Numbered from the stretch's first letter, positions 16,679 through 25,640 are shown. The stretch: DNA of 64,000 bases from XYD12-FULL-36-8 sp964391015 (GCA_964391015.1 CAYMKU010000018.1:1-64000), one strand, 5' to 3'. Notes: generated from the letters alone by a model not told the origin. Numbers and translations are program-made.

Positions 16679-16702
16679 GGGTATGGTGCATCATGCCCTT
16701 AC
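16675..16702. repeat. 28-bp imperfect palindrome at convergent junction
   Basis: GTAAGGGTATGGTG followed by CATCATGCCCTTAC forms a 28-base near-perfect palindrome that includes the stop codon of the macro gene. A 28-base relative occurs at 26477-26504, also between convergent genes. It is likely a bidirectional terminator derived from a REP family. Confidence 0.65.
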
Positions 16703-18103
16703 CTAAGCTAATTCAAACTCGTCTCCTTTTTTAGGATATTCCACTTTTCGAAATCCTTTTGCAACTATCCTTTCACGGAGCGGTAAAGATTGCTCGCTTT
16801 CACCATGTACTAGGAAAATATTTTTCAGTTTATCTTGTTTATTGAGCTTTAAGTATTCAAGCAAACCATTTTGATCAGCATGCGCACTGAAGTAATCCAT
16901 TGATACAACTTCAGCATTTACTTTATATACATCACCGAGAATGCTTACTTCCTTCATTCCATCCATAATTTTTCTTGCAAGAGTTTCTTGCGCAGCATAT
17001 CCAACAAACAAAATTAAATTCCTATGATTCTCAATATTATTTGCCAGGTGGTGAAGAATCCTTCCTGCTTCTGCCATTCCTGACGCTGAAATTATAATGC
17101 ACGGTTCCTGATGACCGTTTAGTTCTTTCGAGTCTTCGGAACTTCGTATATAGGTAAGCCGGTTGAATCCAAAAGGATCTTCATAGTTATTTATAAATAC
17201 ACGAAACGTTTCTCTATCATAACATTCAGGATGAGTGCGGTAAACACTTGTTGCATCTACTGCAAGAGGACTATCAACATAAATCGGCAGTACAGGAATT
17301 CGATTCTGATCAAATAACTTGTGTAAAATATAAACGAGCAGCTGAGTTTTACCTACCGCAAATGCGGGGATGATGATTTTTCCTTTTCTCTGAGCGACTT
17401 TATTAATCAGCTTTGCAACTTCTTCTTCCACTTCATCGGAAACTTGATGAAGCTTATTCCCGTATGTGCTTTCCATAATTAAAATGTCAAGATCGGAAGG
17501 AATAACAGGATTCTTTATTACAGGCATTTCTGGTCTGCCAATATCTCCTGAGAATCCGAATCTGAGTTTTTTACCTTTTTCCTCAATCTCTAACAGAATT
17601 CCAGCAGAACCAAGAATATGTCCAGCATCCATAAATTGAAGGCGAACTCCAGGAACAATTTCCAAGATTTTATCATACTGCACACCAATGAACTGCGACA
17701 TTGCAGATTCAACTTCTTGAATTGTGTAAAGCGGTTCAAAAGGATTTTTATTCTGCTTAATTCTTTTCTTGTTTACAAATTCAACATCACGTTCTTGAAT
17801 GTAAGCAGAATCTCGAAGCATGATTTGGCAAAGATCAACCGTTGCAGAAGTTGAATAGATTGGCCCATCGAATCCATTCTTAACCAGATTAGGAATGTTA
17901 CCGCTATGATCAATGTGTGCGTGAGACAAAACCAGCACATCAATCTCGGAAGGATTGAATGAAAAATTCCTGTTGATTTCAAACGCTTCCTTTCGTTTGC
18001 CTTGGTAGAGTCCGCAGTCTAATAATACTTTTTTTCCGTTAATTGATAAAAGATGCTGTGAACCTGTTACTGTTTGTGCTGCTCCAAAGAATTGTATTTT
18101 CAA
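16703..18103 (-). CDS. Beta-CASP metallo-beta-lactamase-fold ribonuclease
   Basis: A 466-residue protein of the CPSF/Ysh1-like beta-CASP family, probable RNA-processing nuclease. The metal-binding motif SHAHIDHSGN, the AGHILGSAG and FSGDIG motifs, the beta-CASP segment (PAFAVGKTQ), SASGMAEAGRI and the C-terminal YFSAHADQNGL and LVHGES motifs are all intact. This short bacterial type lacks the N-terminal KH domains of archaeal members. Upstream DNA to 18425 is packed with REP-like hairpins. Confidence 0.9.
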   Translation of the reverse strand: MKIQFFGAAQTVTGSQHLLSINGKKVLLDCGLYQGKRKEAFEINRNFSFNPSEIDVLVLSHAHIDHSGNIPNLVKNGFDGPIYSTSATVDLCQIMLRDSAYIQERDVEFVNKKRIKQNKNPFEPLYTIQEVESAMSQFIGVQYDKILEIVPGVRLQFMDAGHILGSAGILLEIEEKGKKLRFGFSGDIGRPEMPVIKNPVIPSDLDILIMESTYGNKLHQVSDEVEEEVAKLINKVAQRKGKIIIPAFAVGKTQLLVYILHKLFDQNRIPVLPIYVDSPLAVDATSVYRTHPECYDRETFRVFINNYEDPFGFNRLTYIRSSEDSKELNGHQEPCIIISASGMAEAGRILHHLANNIENHRNLILFVGYAAQETLARKIMDGMKEVSILGDVYKVNAEVVSMDYFSAHADQNGLLEYLKLNKQDKLKNIFLVHGESEQSLPLRERIVAKGFRKVEYPKKGDEFELA

Positions 18104-18425
18104 GTTAACTCCGAAAAATTATTGCTGGAAAAATAAGGATTATTCGATGAAAGTGATTATTGGTTGACAAAGTATTTCAAAAAGAATTTAGTCAATTTTT
18201 GTTTGGGCTAAAGCCCTGATGGACGTAGGGGATTCTTAACCCCAGCCTTAAGGCTGGGGTTTTAACAATACCAAATTGATTCGGACTTTAGTCCAAAGGG
18301 GAAGATCACATTAGTAATCTATGTCAAGCTGAACTCGTTTCTCCGAAGGAGTCCTTCGGACAGCTTCTTACTCTAACGGAGATTCCGAAACAAGCCTGCC
18401 GGCAAGGCAGGTTTGGAATAATTAA
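18104..18425. repeat. Cluster of REP-like hairpins
   Basis: No gene. Contains GGGCTAAAGCCC (about 18205-18216), the palindrome CCCCAGCCTTAAGGCTGGGG (18240-18259), GGACTTTAGTCC (18283-18294), a GTCAAGCTGAACTCGTTTC half-element with a nested CTCCGAAGGAGTCCTTCGG stretch (18323-18362), GATTCCGAAACAAG (18380-18393) and CCTGCCGGCAAGGCAGG (18396-18412). At least three repeat families are combined. The promoter of the beta-CASP gene must lie near the left end. Confidence 0.7.
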
Positions 18426-19316
18426 TTATCTCAGAAACAAAATAGCAACACCGGCAACTGCAATTACTGCTCCAAGAACTGCTTTAAATTTAATCTGATC
18501 CTTAAAAATAAATTTACCAATCGGAAGCATGATTACCGGTACAGTTGCCATCAGTGTTGATGCAATTCCGACACTCGTGTGCGCAATGGAAATTAAGCTA
18601 AGTGTGATTCCTAAAAATGGACCAAAGAATGTTCCGCCTAAAGTTAATACTAAACCTTTTCTATCTTCACTGTATAGCTTAAATGGATTTTTGTATCTCT
18701 TAAATAAAATTGAAACTGGAAGAATTAGAATTGTTGCAGAAAATAATCTGACAAAGGTTGCAAGAAATCCGTTAATGTTTGATTCCTCAAAAGCGAGTTT
18801 GGCAAATATCATCCCGACAGCTTGTCCGAGTGCACCAAGAACTCCGTATAAAATTCCTTTCCCTTTTTGTGAATGCGGAGATTCTTCATTTTCTTTTTTA
18901 TCAAACACAACAAGAATAATTCCAAGAAGCGTTATAATCATTCCTACAATGCCGAGCAGAGCAATTCTTTCACCTAAAAAAAAGTACGCTAATACTGCGC
19001 TCATCGCGGGAGTGAGCGACATTAAAAGCATACTTAATCTTGTACCGATCATTGTGAATGCTTTGAAGAGAAATGAATCACCTATAACTAATCCAATAAT
19101 TCCGCTAATTGATAGATTAAGAATTTGATTGTTCGAAAGTTCAAAATTAATTCCGGCAAGTAAAATTGTAATGAAGAGAAGTATGACAGCAAAGATCATC
19201 CGGTTGATATTAAGCTGAACTGAGCCGATGCGATGAGCAGCAGCAGTAAAGATGTATGAACTGAATGACCAGCAGCATGCAGTTAAAAGCGATGTTATTT
19301 CTCCAAGGTGTGGCAT
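18426..19316 (-). CDS. EamA/DMT-family transporter
   Basis: A 296-residue membrane protein with ten hydrophobic segments in two EamA repeats (first repeat about residues 5-135, second about 155-295). Such proteins export or import small metabolites; the substrate cannot be told from sequence. The repeat-end motif (FLGERIALLGIVGMIITLLGIILVV) is typical. It stands alone between REP-rich regions. Confidence 0.85.
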   Translation of the reverse strand: MPHLGEITSLLTACCWSFSSYIFTAAAHRIGSVQLNINRMIFAVILLFITILLAGINFELSNNQILNLSISGIIGLVIGDSFLFKAFTMIGTRLSMLLMSLTPAMSAVLAYFFLGERIALLGIVGMIITLLGIILVVFDKKENEESPHSQKGKGILYGVLGALGQAVGMIFAKLAFEESNINGFLATFVRLFSATILILPVSILFKRYKNPFKLYSEDRKGLVLTLGGTFFGPFLGITLSLISIAHTSVGIASTLMATVPVIMLPIGKFIFKDQIKFKAVLGAVIAVAGVAILFLR

Positions 19317-19332
19317 TGAAAAATTTAGCAGC

Positions 19333-19350
19333 CCACAGCTTCAGCTGTGG
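19333..19350 (+). repeat. REP hairpin, left flank of REP-associated transposase
   Basis: CCACAGCT-TC-AGCTGTGG, a perfect 8-base stem, lies about 50 bases beyond the end of the transposase pseudogene. It is almost the same as the hairpin at 19865-19884 but in inverted orientation. Confidence 0.75.
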
Positions 19351-19400
19351 TTAAAAAAATACGTAACCCACCATACCAACACATATGATTCGATTTGGTT

Positions 19401-19845
19401 TTAACCATTAATAATCTGTAATCCATATTTTTTTATAAGCAGATCTATTTCGTCTGCATAGCTTGTTTTCTTATGATGTTCTTTTTGATTTCTTATATAT
19501 TGTTCCACATCCTTCACCTTTGATTCGCCAACAGAGAATGCCCCATACCCAATTTGCCATGCAAATTTATTTCTGGTAAAATTTGATTTGTTAATCCAAT
19601 GTGAAGATTCACCTTTAACATTCTGGAAAATATCTCCCACGCTAAAATTGGGAGAAAGCAAAAACAAAACGTGAACATGGTCATCAGTACCATTGATAAT
19701 TCTAACTTTACAGTCAAGTTCTATTTCAAATCTATCTTTGATATGTGAGTGTAATTCTTTTTCGAAGTTATCCTTGTATTAAGGAAGTTCTATCTTTCGT
19801 GCCGAAGACACCATGTATCCAGATCTTTATGAGTGAGTGGGACAT
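19401..19845 (-). pseudogene. REP-associated tyrosine transposase (IS200-like), frameshifted
   Basis: The reading begins at ATG 19845 with MSHSLIKIWIHGVFGTKDRTS, typical for the family, then hits a stop at about 19770. The rest continues in another frame (DNFEKELHSHIKDRFEIELD, then RIINGTDDHVHVLFLLSP with the HUH motif, KGESSHWIN, and the catalytic-Tyr region VEQYIRNQKEHHKK). The span of 445 bases is one more than a multiple of three, so a single indel near 19770-19785 breaks the gene. RAYTs cut and join REP hairpins; the flanking REPs at 19333-19350 and 19865-19884 fit this. The stranded enzyme explains part of the repeat load around it, if active copies exist elsewhere. Confidence 0.85.
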
Positions 19846-19864
19846 GACTATTACTCCTTTCTCT

Positions 19865-19884
19865 CCCATAGCTGAAGCTATGGG
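19865..19884 (-). repeat. REP hairpin, right flank of REP-associated transposase
   Basis: CCCATAGCT-GA-AGCTATGGG on the plus strand; on the minus strand the loop reads TC as in the left copy. It ends about 20 bases before the transposase start codon and forms an inverted pair with 19333-19350. Confidence 0.75.
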
Positions 19885-19894
19885 TTGCTATTCC

Positions 19895-21280
19895 TCATAG
19901 TGTGAAGTACATTTTAAATTCAAACGGATGAGGCATTGTACCGATTGACATTATCTCTTCATTTTTAATCTTCACCCACTGATCGAGAATTTCATCTGTA
20001 AAAATGTTTCCAAGCTTCAGGTAATCATTATCTTTTTCAAGTGCATCCAATGCTTCCTGCAAATTCCTTGGAAGAAAATGAATACCATTTGTAAGTTCTG
20101 GATCTTCAAGGAAATTTTTATCGTAAGGTCCGTAACCTTCTTTAACAGGATCAATCTTCTTTTTTACTCCATCAATTCCGGCAAGCAGCATTGCAATCAA
20201 GCATAAGTATGGATTTGCAGTTGCATCAGGCGGGCGGTATTCAAATCGTGTTTCATCTGGGTTTGTTACATACTTTGGAATTCGAACAGCTGATGCTCTG
20301 TTGCCTTGTCCATACGTGAGTGCAACCGGTGCTTCAAATCCAGGGACAAGTCGTTTGTACGAGTTGGTACTTGGATTTGTAAAAGCAGAAAGAGAAGGTC
20401 CATGTTTTAACATTCCGCCAATAAAATATCTCCCGAGTTCGCCAACATTACCGTACTCGCCTTTTTTATAAAAAAGATTTTTTCCATTCTTCGTTAAAAA
20501 CATGTGAAGGTGCATTCCATTGCCTGCTTGCATGTACATCGGCTTCGGCATGAATGTAATGAACAAATTCTTTTCTCTCGCAAGATTGAAGAGCGCATAT
20601 TTTGCAGTAACAATATTATCCGCAGTCGTTATCAAATCGGAAAAATAAGTTTCAATTTCCTGCTGTCCGCGTTCACCAACTTCATGATGATGATACTTAA
20701 CTTTTATTCCGTACCTTTTCAAAATTTTACATGCTTCATCGCGGAAATCATCATAGACATCAAACGGGTTTGCTGCATGATATGCCTTCTTATAAAACTC
20801 TTCCGCATGTTCAACTTTATAAAATGACGAAGCAGTTCGAGTGTCATATTCAACTTTTGAAAAAATGTAAAACTCAAATTCCGGTCCCCACCATGATGTA
20901 TCAGCACCAGTAAATTTTTTGAGAAGCAAAGCAGCTTGCTTTGTAAGAAATCTTACGTCTTGCGGAAAAGGAGACTGTTTTGAATCAGTTAAAACTATAT
21001 GTGAGTAAAAACTTAAAGTTGGAGTTTCGCGAAATGGATCAAGCACAGCAGTAGCTAAATCCGGAATTAAAATCATATCACTGTTTTCAACTTTCTTGAA
21101 TCCGTAACTGGAACCATCGAATCCGACACCTTCCTTCACTAACTTTTCCAGCAAATTATTTTGAATTGGCAGTGAGATATGATGCAGACGTCCGGTGAGA
21201 TCAAGTGCTTTAAGATCTATAACTTCAATTTTGTGTTTTTTGATTAGCTGATTGCATAGTTTAAAATTATTGTTTGGCAT
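19895..21280 (-). CDS. glnA: Glutamine synthetase, type I
   Basis: Makes glutamine from glutamate, ammonia and ATP. Expected motifs are present: VGFDGSSYGF (the flexible Asp loop), WGPEFEFYIF (metal-binding Glu), GNGMHLHMF (metal/ATP His), NRASAVRIP and RFEYRPPDATANPY. The start at 21280 (MPNNNFK, AGGAA upstream) is preferred over an in-frame start 18 codons earlier. At the position of the adenylylated Tyr of the E. coli enzyme (DKNLYDLP) this protein reads DKNFLEDP, so the Tyr is Leu, although tyrosines occur just before (GYGPYDKN). That matters because glnE is present at 58531. Tail (MPHPFEFKMYFTL) is complete. Confidence 0.92.
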   Translation of the reverse strand: MPNNNFKLCNQLIKKHKIEVIDLKALDLTGRLHHISLPIQNNLLEKLVKEGVGFDGSSYGFKKVENSDMILIPDLATAVLDPFRETPTLSFYSHIVLTDSKQSPFPQDVRFLTKQAALLLKKFTGADTSWWGPEFEFYIFSKVEYDTRTASSFYKVEHAEEFYKKAYHAANPFDVYDDFRDEACKILKRYGIKVKYHHHEVGERGQQEIETYFSDLITTADNIVTAKYALFNLAREKNLFITFMPKPMYMQAGNGMHLHMFLTKNGKNLFYKKGEYGNVGELGRYFIGGMLKHGPSLSAFTNPSTNSYKRLVPGFEAPVALTYGQGNRASAVRIPKYVTNPDETRFEYRPPDATANPYLCLIAMLLAGIDGVKKKIDPVKEGYGPYDKNFLEDPELTNGIHFLPRNLQEALDALEKDNDYLKLGNIFTDEILDQWVKIKNEEIMSIGTMPHPFEFKMYFTL

Positions 21281-21330
21281 AACATTCCTGAATAGCATCA
21301 CTAAAAATGTTGGCTCTGTATTATGTAATG

Positions 21331-21394
21331 TCACACTGAGCCAGTCGAAGTGTGAACGAAAGCAATGTCAGTCTTCGACAAGCTTAGACTGACA
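21331..21394. repeat. Two REP-like hairpins between glnA and eno
   Basis: TCACACT...AGTGTGA (21331-21355) and TGTCAGTCT-11-AGACTGACA (21366-21394). Both carry the central (A)GTCGAAG or TTCGACAAGCTT block of a widespread dispersed repeat, which recurs at about 31732-31765. They lie just downstream of eno and upstream of glnA. Confidence 0.65.
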
Positions 21395-21426
21395 GTTAAA
21401 ATAATTTTATTACGACGATTACTCTT

Positions 21427-22719
21427 TTATGGGTTATAATTAATTGCACCCAAACCAGGGAAGATTGCAGCTTCACCTAGTTCCTCTTCAATACGAAGAA
21501 GTTGATTGTACTTAGCAACTCTGTCTGTTCTCGAAAGCGAACCGGTTTTAATTTGTCCTGCATTTGTTGCAACGGCAACATCTGCAAGAGTAGTATCTTC
21601 TGTTTCACCGGAACGGTGACTGATCACATTTGTATAACCAGCTTTCTTTGCCATTTCAATTGCATCAAGAGTTTCAGTCAAAGTTCCAATCTGGTTTAAC
21701 TTAATTAAAATAGAGTTGGCAATTCCTTTTTCAATTCCTTCCTCAAGTCGTTCAGTGTTAGTAACAAAAAGATCATCACCAACTAATTGAATTTTTGATC
21801 CGAGCTTTTCTGTCAGTAACTGCCAGCCGTTCCAATCGTTTTCATCTAACCCGTCCTCAATCGAAACGATTGGATACTTCTTAACCCAATTAGCATAAAA
21901 TTCAACCATCTGTTCAGAAGTAAATTCCTGCTTTGTTGATTTGAAGAATTGGTACTTCTTGCTTTCCTTTTGAAACATTTCACTTGAAGCAACGTCAAGA
22001 GCAAGATAAACATCTTCTCCGGGTTTGTAGCCGGCTTTGCCAATTGCTTCGAGAATCACTTCTATTGCTTCTTCGTTTGACTTCAGATTTGGCGCAAAAC
22101 CACCTTCGTCACCAACTGCGGTGTTATATCCTTTTTTACTAAGAACAGATTTTAATGCATGAAAAGTTTCGGCACCCATTCTCAATGCCTCAGAAAAACT
22201 TGAAGCGCCGACAGGCATAATCATAAATTCCTGGAAGTCCACGTTGTTATCAGCGTGTTTTCCGCCATTGATAATATTCATCATTGGGACGGGCAAAGTT
22301 TTTGCATTCACTCCGCCAATGTAGCGGTATAATGGCAATCCTAAATATTGTGCAGCAGCTTTTGCAGATGCAAGAGATACACCAAGTATTGCGTTCGCTC
22401 CAAGGTTAGATTTATTTTTCGTCCCATCAAGTTCAAGCATAATTCCATCTATCGCTGCTTGTTCGAGAACATCCATTTCCAATAATTCGTCAGCTATTTT
22501 GTCATTTACATTTTCAACTGCTTTTTGAACCCCTTTACCGAGGTATCTTGATTTATCACCATCACGTAATTCAACTGCCTCATGTTCACCAGTTGATGCG
22601 CCGCTCGGAACTGCCGCTCGTCCGACTATTCCGCTTTCAATTTCAACCTCAACTTCTACAGTTGGGTTGCCACGTGAGTCTAATATTTCTCTACCTCTAA
22701 TATCAACTATTGATGTCAT
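21427..22719 (-). CDS. eno: Enolase
   Basis: Glycolytic enzyme converting 2-phosphoglycerate to phosphoenolpyruvate, 430 residues, the usual length. The opening DIRGREILDSRGNPTVEVEV, the loop SGASTGEHEAVELRDGD, the metal ligands (ALDVASSE, SIEDGLDE, LVGDDLFVTN), the catalytic Lys in ILIKLNQIGTL and the signature SHRSGETEDTTLAD are intact. It is separately transcribed, with a REP-rich leader region upstream. Confidence 0.96.
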   Translation of the reverse strand: MTSIVDIRGREILDSRGNPTVEVEVEIESGIVGRAAVPSGASTGEHEAVELRDGDKSRYLGKGVQKAVENVNDKIADELLEMDVLEQAAIDGIMLELDGTKNKSNLGANAILGVSLASAKAAAQYLGLPLYRYIGGVNAKTLPVPMMNIINGGKHADNNVDFQEFMIMPVGASSFSEALRMGAETFHALKSVLSKKGYNTAVGDEGGFAPNLKSNEEAIEVILEAIGKAGYKPGEDVYLALDVASSEMFQKESKKYQFFKSTKQEFTSEQMVEFYANWVKKYPIVSIEDGLDENDWNGWQLLTEKLGSKIQLVGDDLFVTNTERLEEGIEKGIANSILIKLNQIGTLTETLDAIEMAKKAGYTNVISHRSGETEDTTLADVAVATNAGQIKTGSLSRTDRVAKYNQLLRIEEELGEAAIFPGLGAINYNP

Positions 22720-22802
22720 ATTTATTCTCCTATGGTGTTTTGTTATTTCTAAACGATTAAAATTTTTTGTACTGTAAAATTAAATAAAAAAAGGGAGAGA
22801 AC

Positions 22803-22838
22803 GAGTAAGATTAAGAGTAAGATAATGATGAAGATTAA
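22803..22838. repeat. Hexamer tandem array
   Basis: Six adjacent 6-mers: GAGTAA, GATTAA, GAGTAA, GATAAT, GATGAA, GATTAA. They lie about 85 bases upstream of the eno start codon. The unit length differs from the heptamer arrays in the window. Confidence 0.6.
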
Positions 22839-22899
22839 AAAAGTCACTCGATTACTTATTGAAGCTCCGCAATACTCATATTTATAGAATTTTTAATAG

Positions 22900-22919
22900 C
22901 CACGACCTTTAGGTCGTGG
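22900..22919. repeat. REP hairpin upstream of eno
   Basis: CCACGACC-TTTA-GGTCGTGG, a perfect 8-base stem similar in size to the hairpins flanking the transposase pseudogene. Confidence 0.7.
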
Positions 22920-23001
22920 GATAGTGTTTCCCAAAACAAATTGACTTTAGCCACATTTTAAGTCAATTTGGGCTAAAGCCTGATTATTCAGGTGCTATTT
23001 A

Positions 23002-23026
23002 AGCCCCCGACATAAATGTCGGGGCT
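23002..23026. repeat. REP hairpin
   Basis: AGCCCCCGACAT and ATGTCGGGGCT flank a two-base loop, giving a strong stem. It is the last of a run of hairpins between eno and the secreted protein gene. Confidence 0.7.
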
Positions 23027-23293
23027 ATCAAAAAATAAAGCTTGTGTAACTTCAGTTTCTTAACGAAAGAACTAAATCCTGTATGCCCTGATCCATAACT
23101 AAAAAATTATATTATTTTCTTGACTATATCCGCTTCCATTCGCTAATTTCCATTAAAGAATTCCATCTATTGCGAGGGAGTTAGAAAGCGGAGATAGGTT
23201 ACAGAACATTCCAGAGACAACACATAGAACACTCTCCCGAAGCAGAGCCGTTGTATTGATATTAACTAAATCAATAATAAGAGGAGGCTCGCA

Positions 23294-24586
23294 ATGAAAA
23301 CTTTTCTACGAACTTTGTTTTTCTTTTTGCTGGTAACACAAGTATCTATTGCACAGTGGTATCAGCAGAGTAGTGGGACTAATAGTTTGCTTCATGGGGT
23401 TTCCTTCAATGATGCAAACCATGGATGTATAGTAGGTATGAACGGAACAGTTCTCAAAACAACCGACGGTGGAAATCAGTGGGTTGCACATCCCATGGAT
23501 TCTTCCATCTCGCTGTTTGCTGTTGATTTCATCAATGCAGACACCGGCTGGGCGGTTGGCCATGACAGTAATGGTGTTGTGTTGAAAACGACAGATGGGG
23601 GACAGAGTTGGGTTAGTCAATTAAGTATACCACATTATGAAATTTGTGACGTGTCTTTTTGTGATTTAAGTAATGGGTCTATGGTTGGTTATAATTATGA
23701 CGGTGCATACTATTATGGAGTTATTCTAAGAACAACCGATGGAGGTCAAAATTGGTCTAGTCAGTCTAATAGAATAAATACTCAACTTTTTGGTGTATGT
23801 ATCATAGATGCAAATAATGGAACATCTGTTGGTAATAATACTCATGATGGCACGAAAGTAATCCTGAGAACAACAGATGGAGGTCATAATTGGATTAGCC
23901 AAAACAGTGGAATGACCGGTGGTCTGCTTGGTGTATCGTTTACAGACTCAATTCACGGTACGGTTGTCGGGTACAGTGGAACTATACTTCGGACAACAGA
24001 TGGAGGTCAGAATTGGATTAGCCAAATTAGTGGAACCCCCTATCATCTTTCGGCGGTTTCCTTTACTGATTCAAATACCGGTGTAGCTGTTGGCGGGTCT
24101 GCACGCTTTGCTTCATTTCATTCGATAATTCTCAGAACTACTGATGGAGGTCAGCATTGGGAAAAGCAATTAGAGGGAAATTTCCATCAGCTTTGGGCAG
24201 TATCTTTTAGTGATGAATATAATGGAACAGCAGTTGGGGCTGGAAATAGTGGTGGAACTATTCTGCGAACAACCAATGGCGGTATTACGTTTGTTGAAGA
24301 GGAAGAAATTAACGAAGTGCTGACAGAATTTTTACTATCAAACAATTATCCGAATCCATTCAACCCAACTACAACTATTAAATACCAAATTCCAGAATTA
24401 AGTTTTGTTACATTAAAAGTTTATGATGTTCTTGGGGAAGAAATTGAAACTATTGTTAAAGAAGAAAAAACTGCGGGAACTTATGAAGTAAACTGGTATC
24501 CAGAGAATTTACCGAGCGGAGTGTATTTTTATCAAATGAAAGCTGGTTCGTTTGTGGAAACAAAGAGGATGCTGTTGCTGCGGTAG
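23294..24586 (+). CDS. Secreted BNR/YCF48-like repeat protein with T9SS sorting domain
   Basis: A 430-residue exported protein: signal peptide to about residue 20 (VTQVSIAQ), then about seven beta-propeller blades, each carrying LRTTDGGxxW-type BNR motifs and an FxDxNxGxxVG motif, as in YCF48/HCF136-like propellers. The C-terminal domain from about residue 345 (NNYPNPFNPTTTIKYQIP ... GVYFYQMKAG...KRMLLLR) is a type A sorting signal for type IX secretion. The protein should be released or anchored at the cell surface. A GAGGAGG ribosome binding site precedes the ATG. Confidence 0.87.
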   Translation: MKTFLRTLFFFLLVTQVSIAQWYQQSSGTNSLLHGVSFNDANHGCIVGMNGTVLKTTDGGNQWVAHPMDSSISLFAVDFINADTGWAVGHDSNGVVLKTTDGGQSWVSQLSIPHYEICDVSFCDLSNGSMVGYNYDGAYYYGVILRTTDGGQNWSSQSNRINTQLFGVCIIDANNGTSVGNNTHDGTKVILRTTDGGHNWISQNSGMTGGLLGVSFTDSIHGTVVGYSGTILRTTDGGQNWISQISGTPYHLSAVSFTDSNTGVAVGGSARFASFHSIILRTTDGGQHWEKQLEGNFHQLWAVSFSDEYNGTAVGAGNSGGTILRTTNGGITFVEEEEINEVLTEFLLSNNYPNPFNPTTTIKYQIPELSFVTLKVYDVLGEEIETIVKEEKTAGTYEVNWYPENLPSGVYFYQMKAGSFVETKRMLLLR

Positions 24587-24620
24587 AATACCAGATTAAG
24601 ATGATGATGAAGAAATGTTT

Positions 24621-25640
24621 TTAATCATCAAAAAAATCTTGAACCATCTCCTTAAAGGTTTCCATTTCACAGCCAGGCGCAAGATGCCCGCAGTTGTTCT
24701 TGAAAACATGAGTCTGGGCATTTACAAGTCTTGCAAATTCTAAAGCGGGATTTGGATTTACAATCAAATCTGTTGATGAAACTATTACAAATAATTTTGA
24801 TTTAACTTTTTTAGCAGCTTCGCTCAATAAACCATTAAAATTTTTTGCGATGTTCTGACTCATCATTGCCTTAAGTTGTGCTGCCCAATTGTAAGAATTG
24901 AAAGTTTTTGAAGATGCTTTATACAAATCTGAAAGCATTTGTGGAACATCTTCAGGTTTAGTTTTTTCAATCATATATTGTGGTGTTCGCATCAGCATAT
25001 TTTGAATGGTGGTAACAGTTTTAACAATTTCCGAATCCGGCTGATTACCCTTCCAACCTTCTTCAATTGCATTCAGTTCTGACTGCCATAACATCAGGTC
25101 GAAGGATGTCAGGTTTGGTGTGCCAACATAAGCAATTGCTTTCTCCATGAAATCCGGATATGAAACAATCCACTCGAACACCTGCATTCCCCCCATTGAG
25201 CCGCCAATCATTCCGTATAATTTTTTTATGCCAAGGTGTTCAGTAAGTAATTGATATTGAGAGTTGACCATGTCTTTAATAGTAATCGCCGGAAAATTTT
25301 TGTTGCTTTGATACTCACAATTAGAAGGCGATGATGAAACGCCATTTCCAAGCGCATCAACTGCAATAACAAAATACTTTTCACTATTAATGAGTTTATC
25401 AGGTCCGATTAAATTTGCTAGGCTTTCAGATTTTCCACCGAACCATGTTGGGTAAAGTAGCGCATTAGTTTTATCTGAATTTAGAGTTCCAAACGTTCTA
25501 TATCCTATTTTACAATGATAGATTATTTCACCGTTTACTAGCTTAAAGTTTCCAAGTTCGGCAAATTGCTGTTCTGGTTGAGCATTAACATTAAGAAAGA
25601 TTAAATATATACCGAAGAAGATGCTGAGTATATGTTTCAT
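24621..25640 (-). CDS. Secreted homoserine-acetyltransferase-like alpha/beta hydrolase
   Basis: A 339-residue MetX-family alpha/beta-hydrolase with an N-terminal signal peptide (MKHILSIFFGIYLIFLNVNAQ). The nucleophile elbow GGSMGGMQVFEW, the Asp in SSTDLIVNP and the His in NCGHLAPGCE give a complete Ser-Asp-His triad. True MetX enzymes are cytoplasmic and act in methionine synthesis; the export signal makes a periplasmic hydrolase or acyltransferase more likely, with an unknown substrate. Single gene. Confidence 0.8.
   Translation of the reverse strand: MKHILSIFFGIYLIFLNVNAQPEQQFAELGNFKLVNGEIIYHCKIGYRTFGTLNSDKTNALLYPTWFGGKSESLANLIGPDKLINSEKYFVIAVDALGNGVSSSPSNCEYQSNKNFPAITIKDMVNSQYQLLTEHLGIKKLYGMIGGSMGGMQVFEWIVSYPDFMEKAIAYVGTPNLTSFDLMLWQSELNAIEEGWKGNQPDSEIVKTVTTIQNMLMRTPQYMIEKTKPEDVPQMLSDLYKASSKTFNSYNWAAQLKAMMSQNIAKNFNGLLSEAAKKVKSKLFVIVSSTDLIVNPNPALEFARLVNAQTHVFKNNCGHLAPGCEMETFKEMVQDFFDD

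Larger units (their letters stand above)
22720..23293. other. Long intergenic region with hexamer array and REP hairpins
   Basis: No gene recognised in about 570 bases between divergent eno and the 23294 gene. It contains a 6-bp array (22803-22838), the hairpin CCACGACC-TTTA-GGTCGTGG (22900-22919), TTGACTT...AAGTCAA (22941-22966), GGCTAAAGCC (22971-22980) and AGCCCCCGACAT-AA-ATGTCGGGGCT (23002-23026). The last 250 bases to 23290 look like an unstructured leader ending in GAGGAGG, the ribosome binding site of the secreted protein. Confidence 0.6.

Noticed and set aside
19514..19717. A 67-codon minus-strand frame.
   Set aside because: It is an alternative frame of the REP-associated transposase pseudogene, whose family motifs lie in the other frame.
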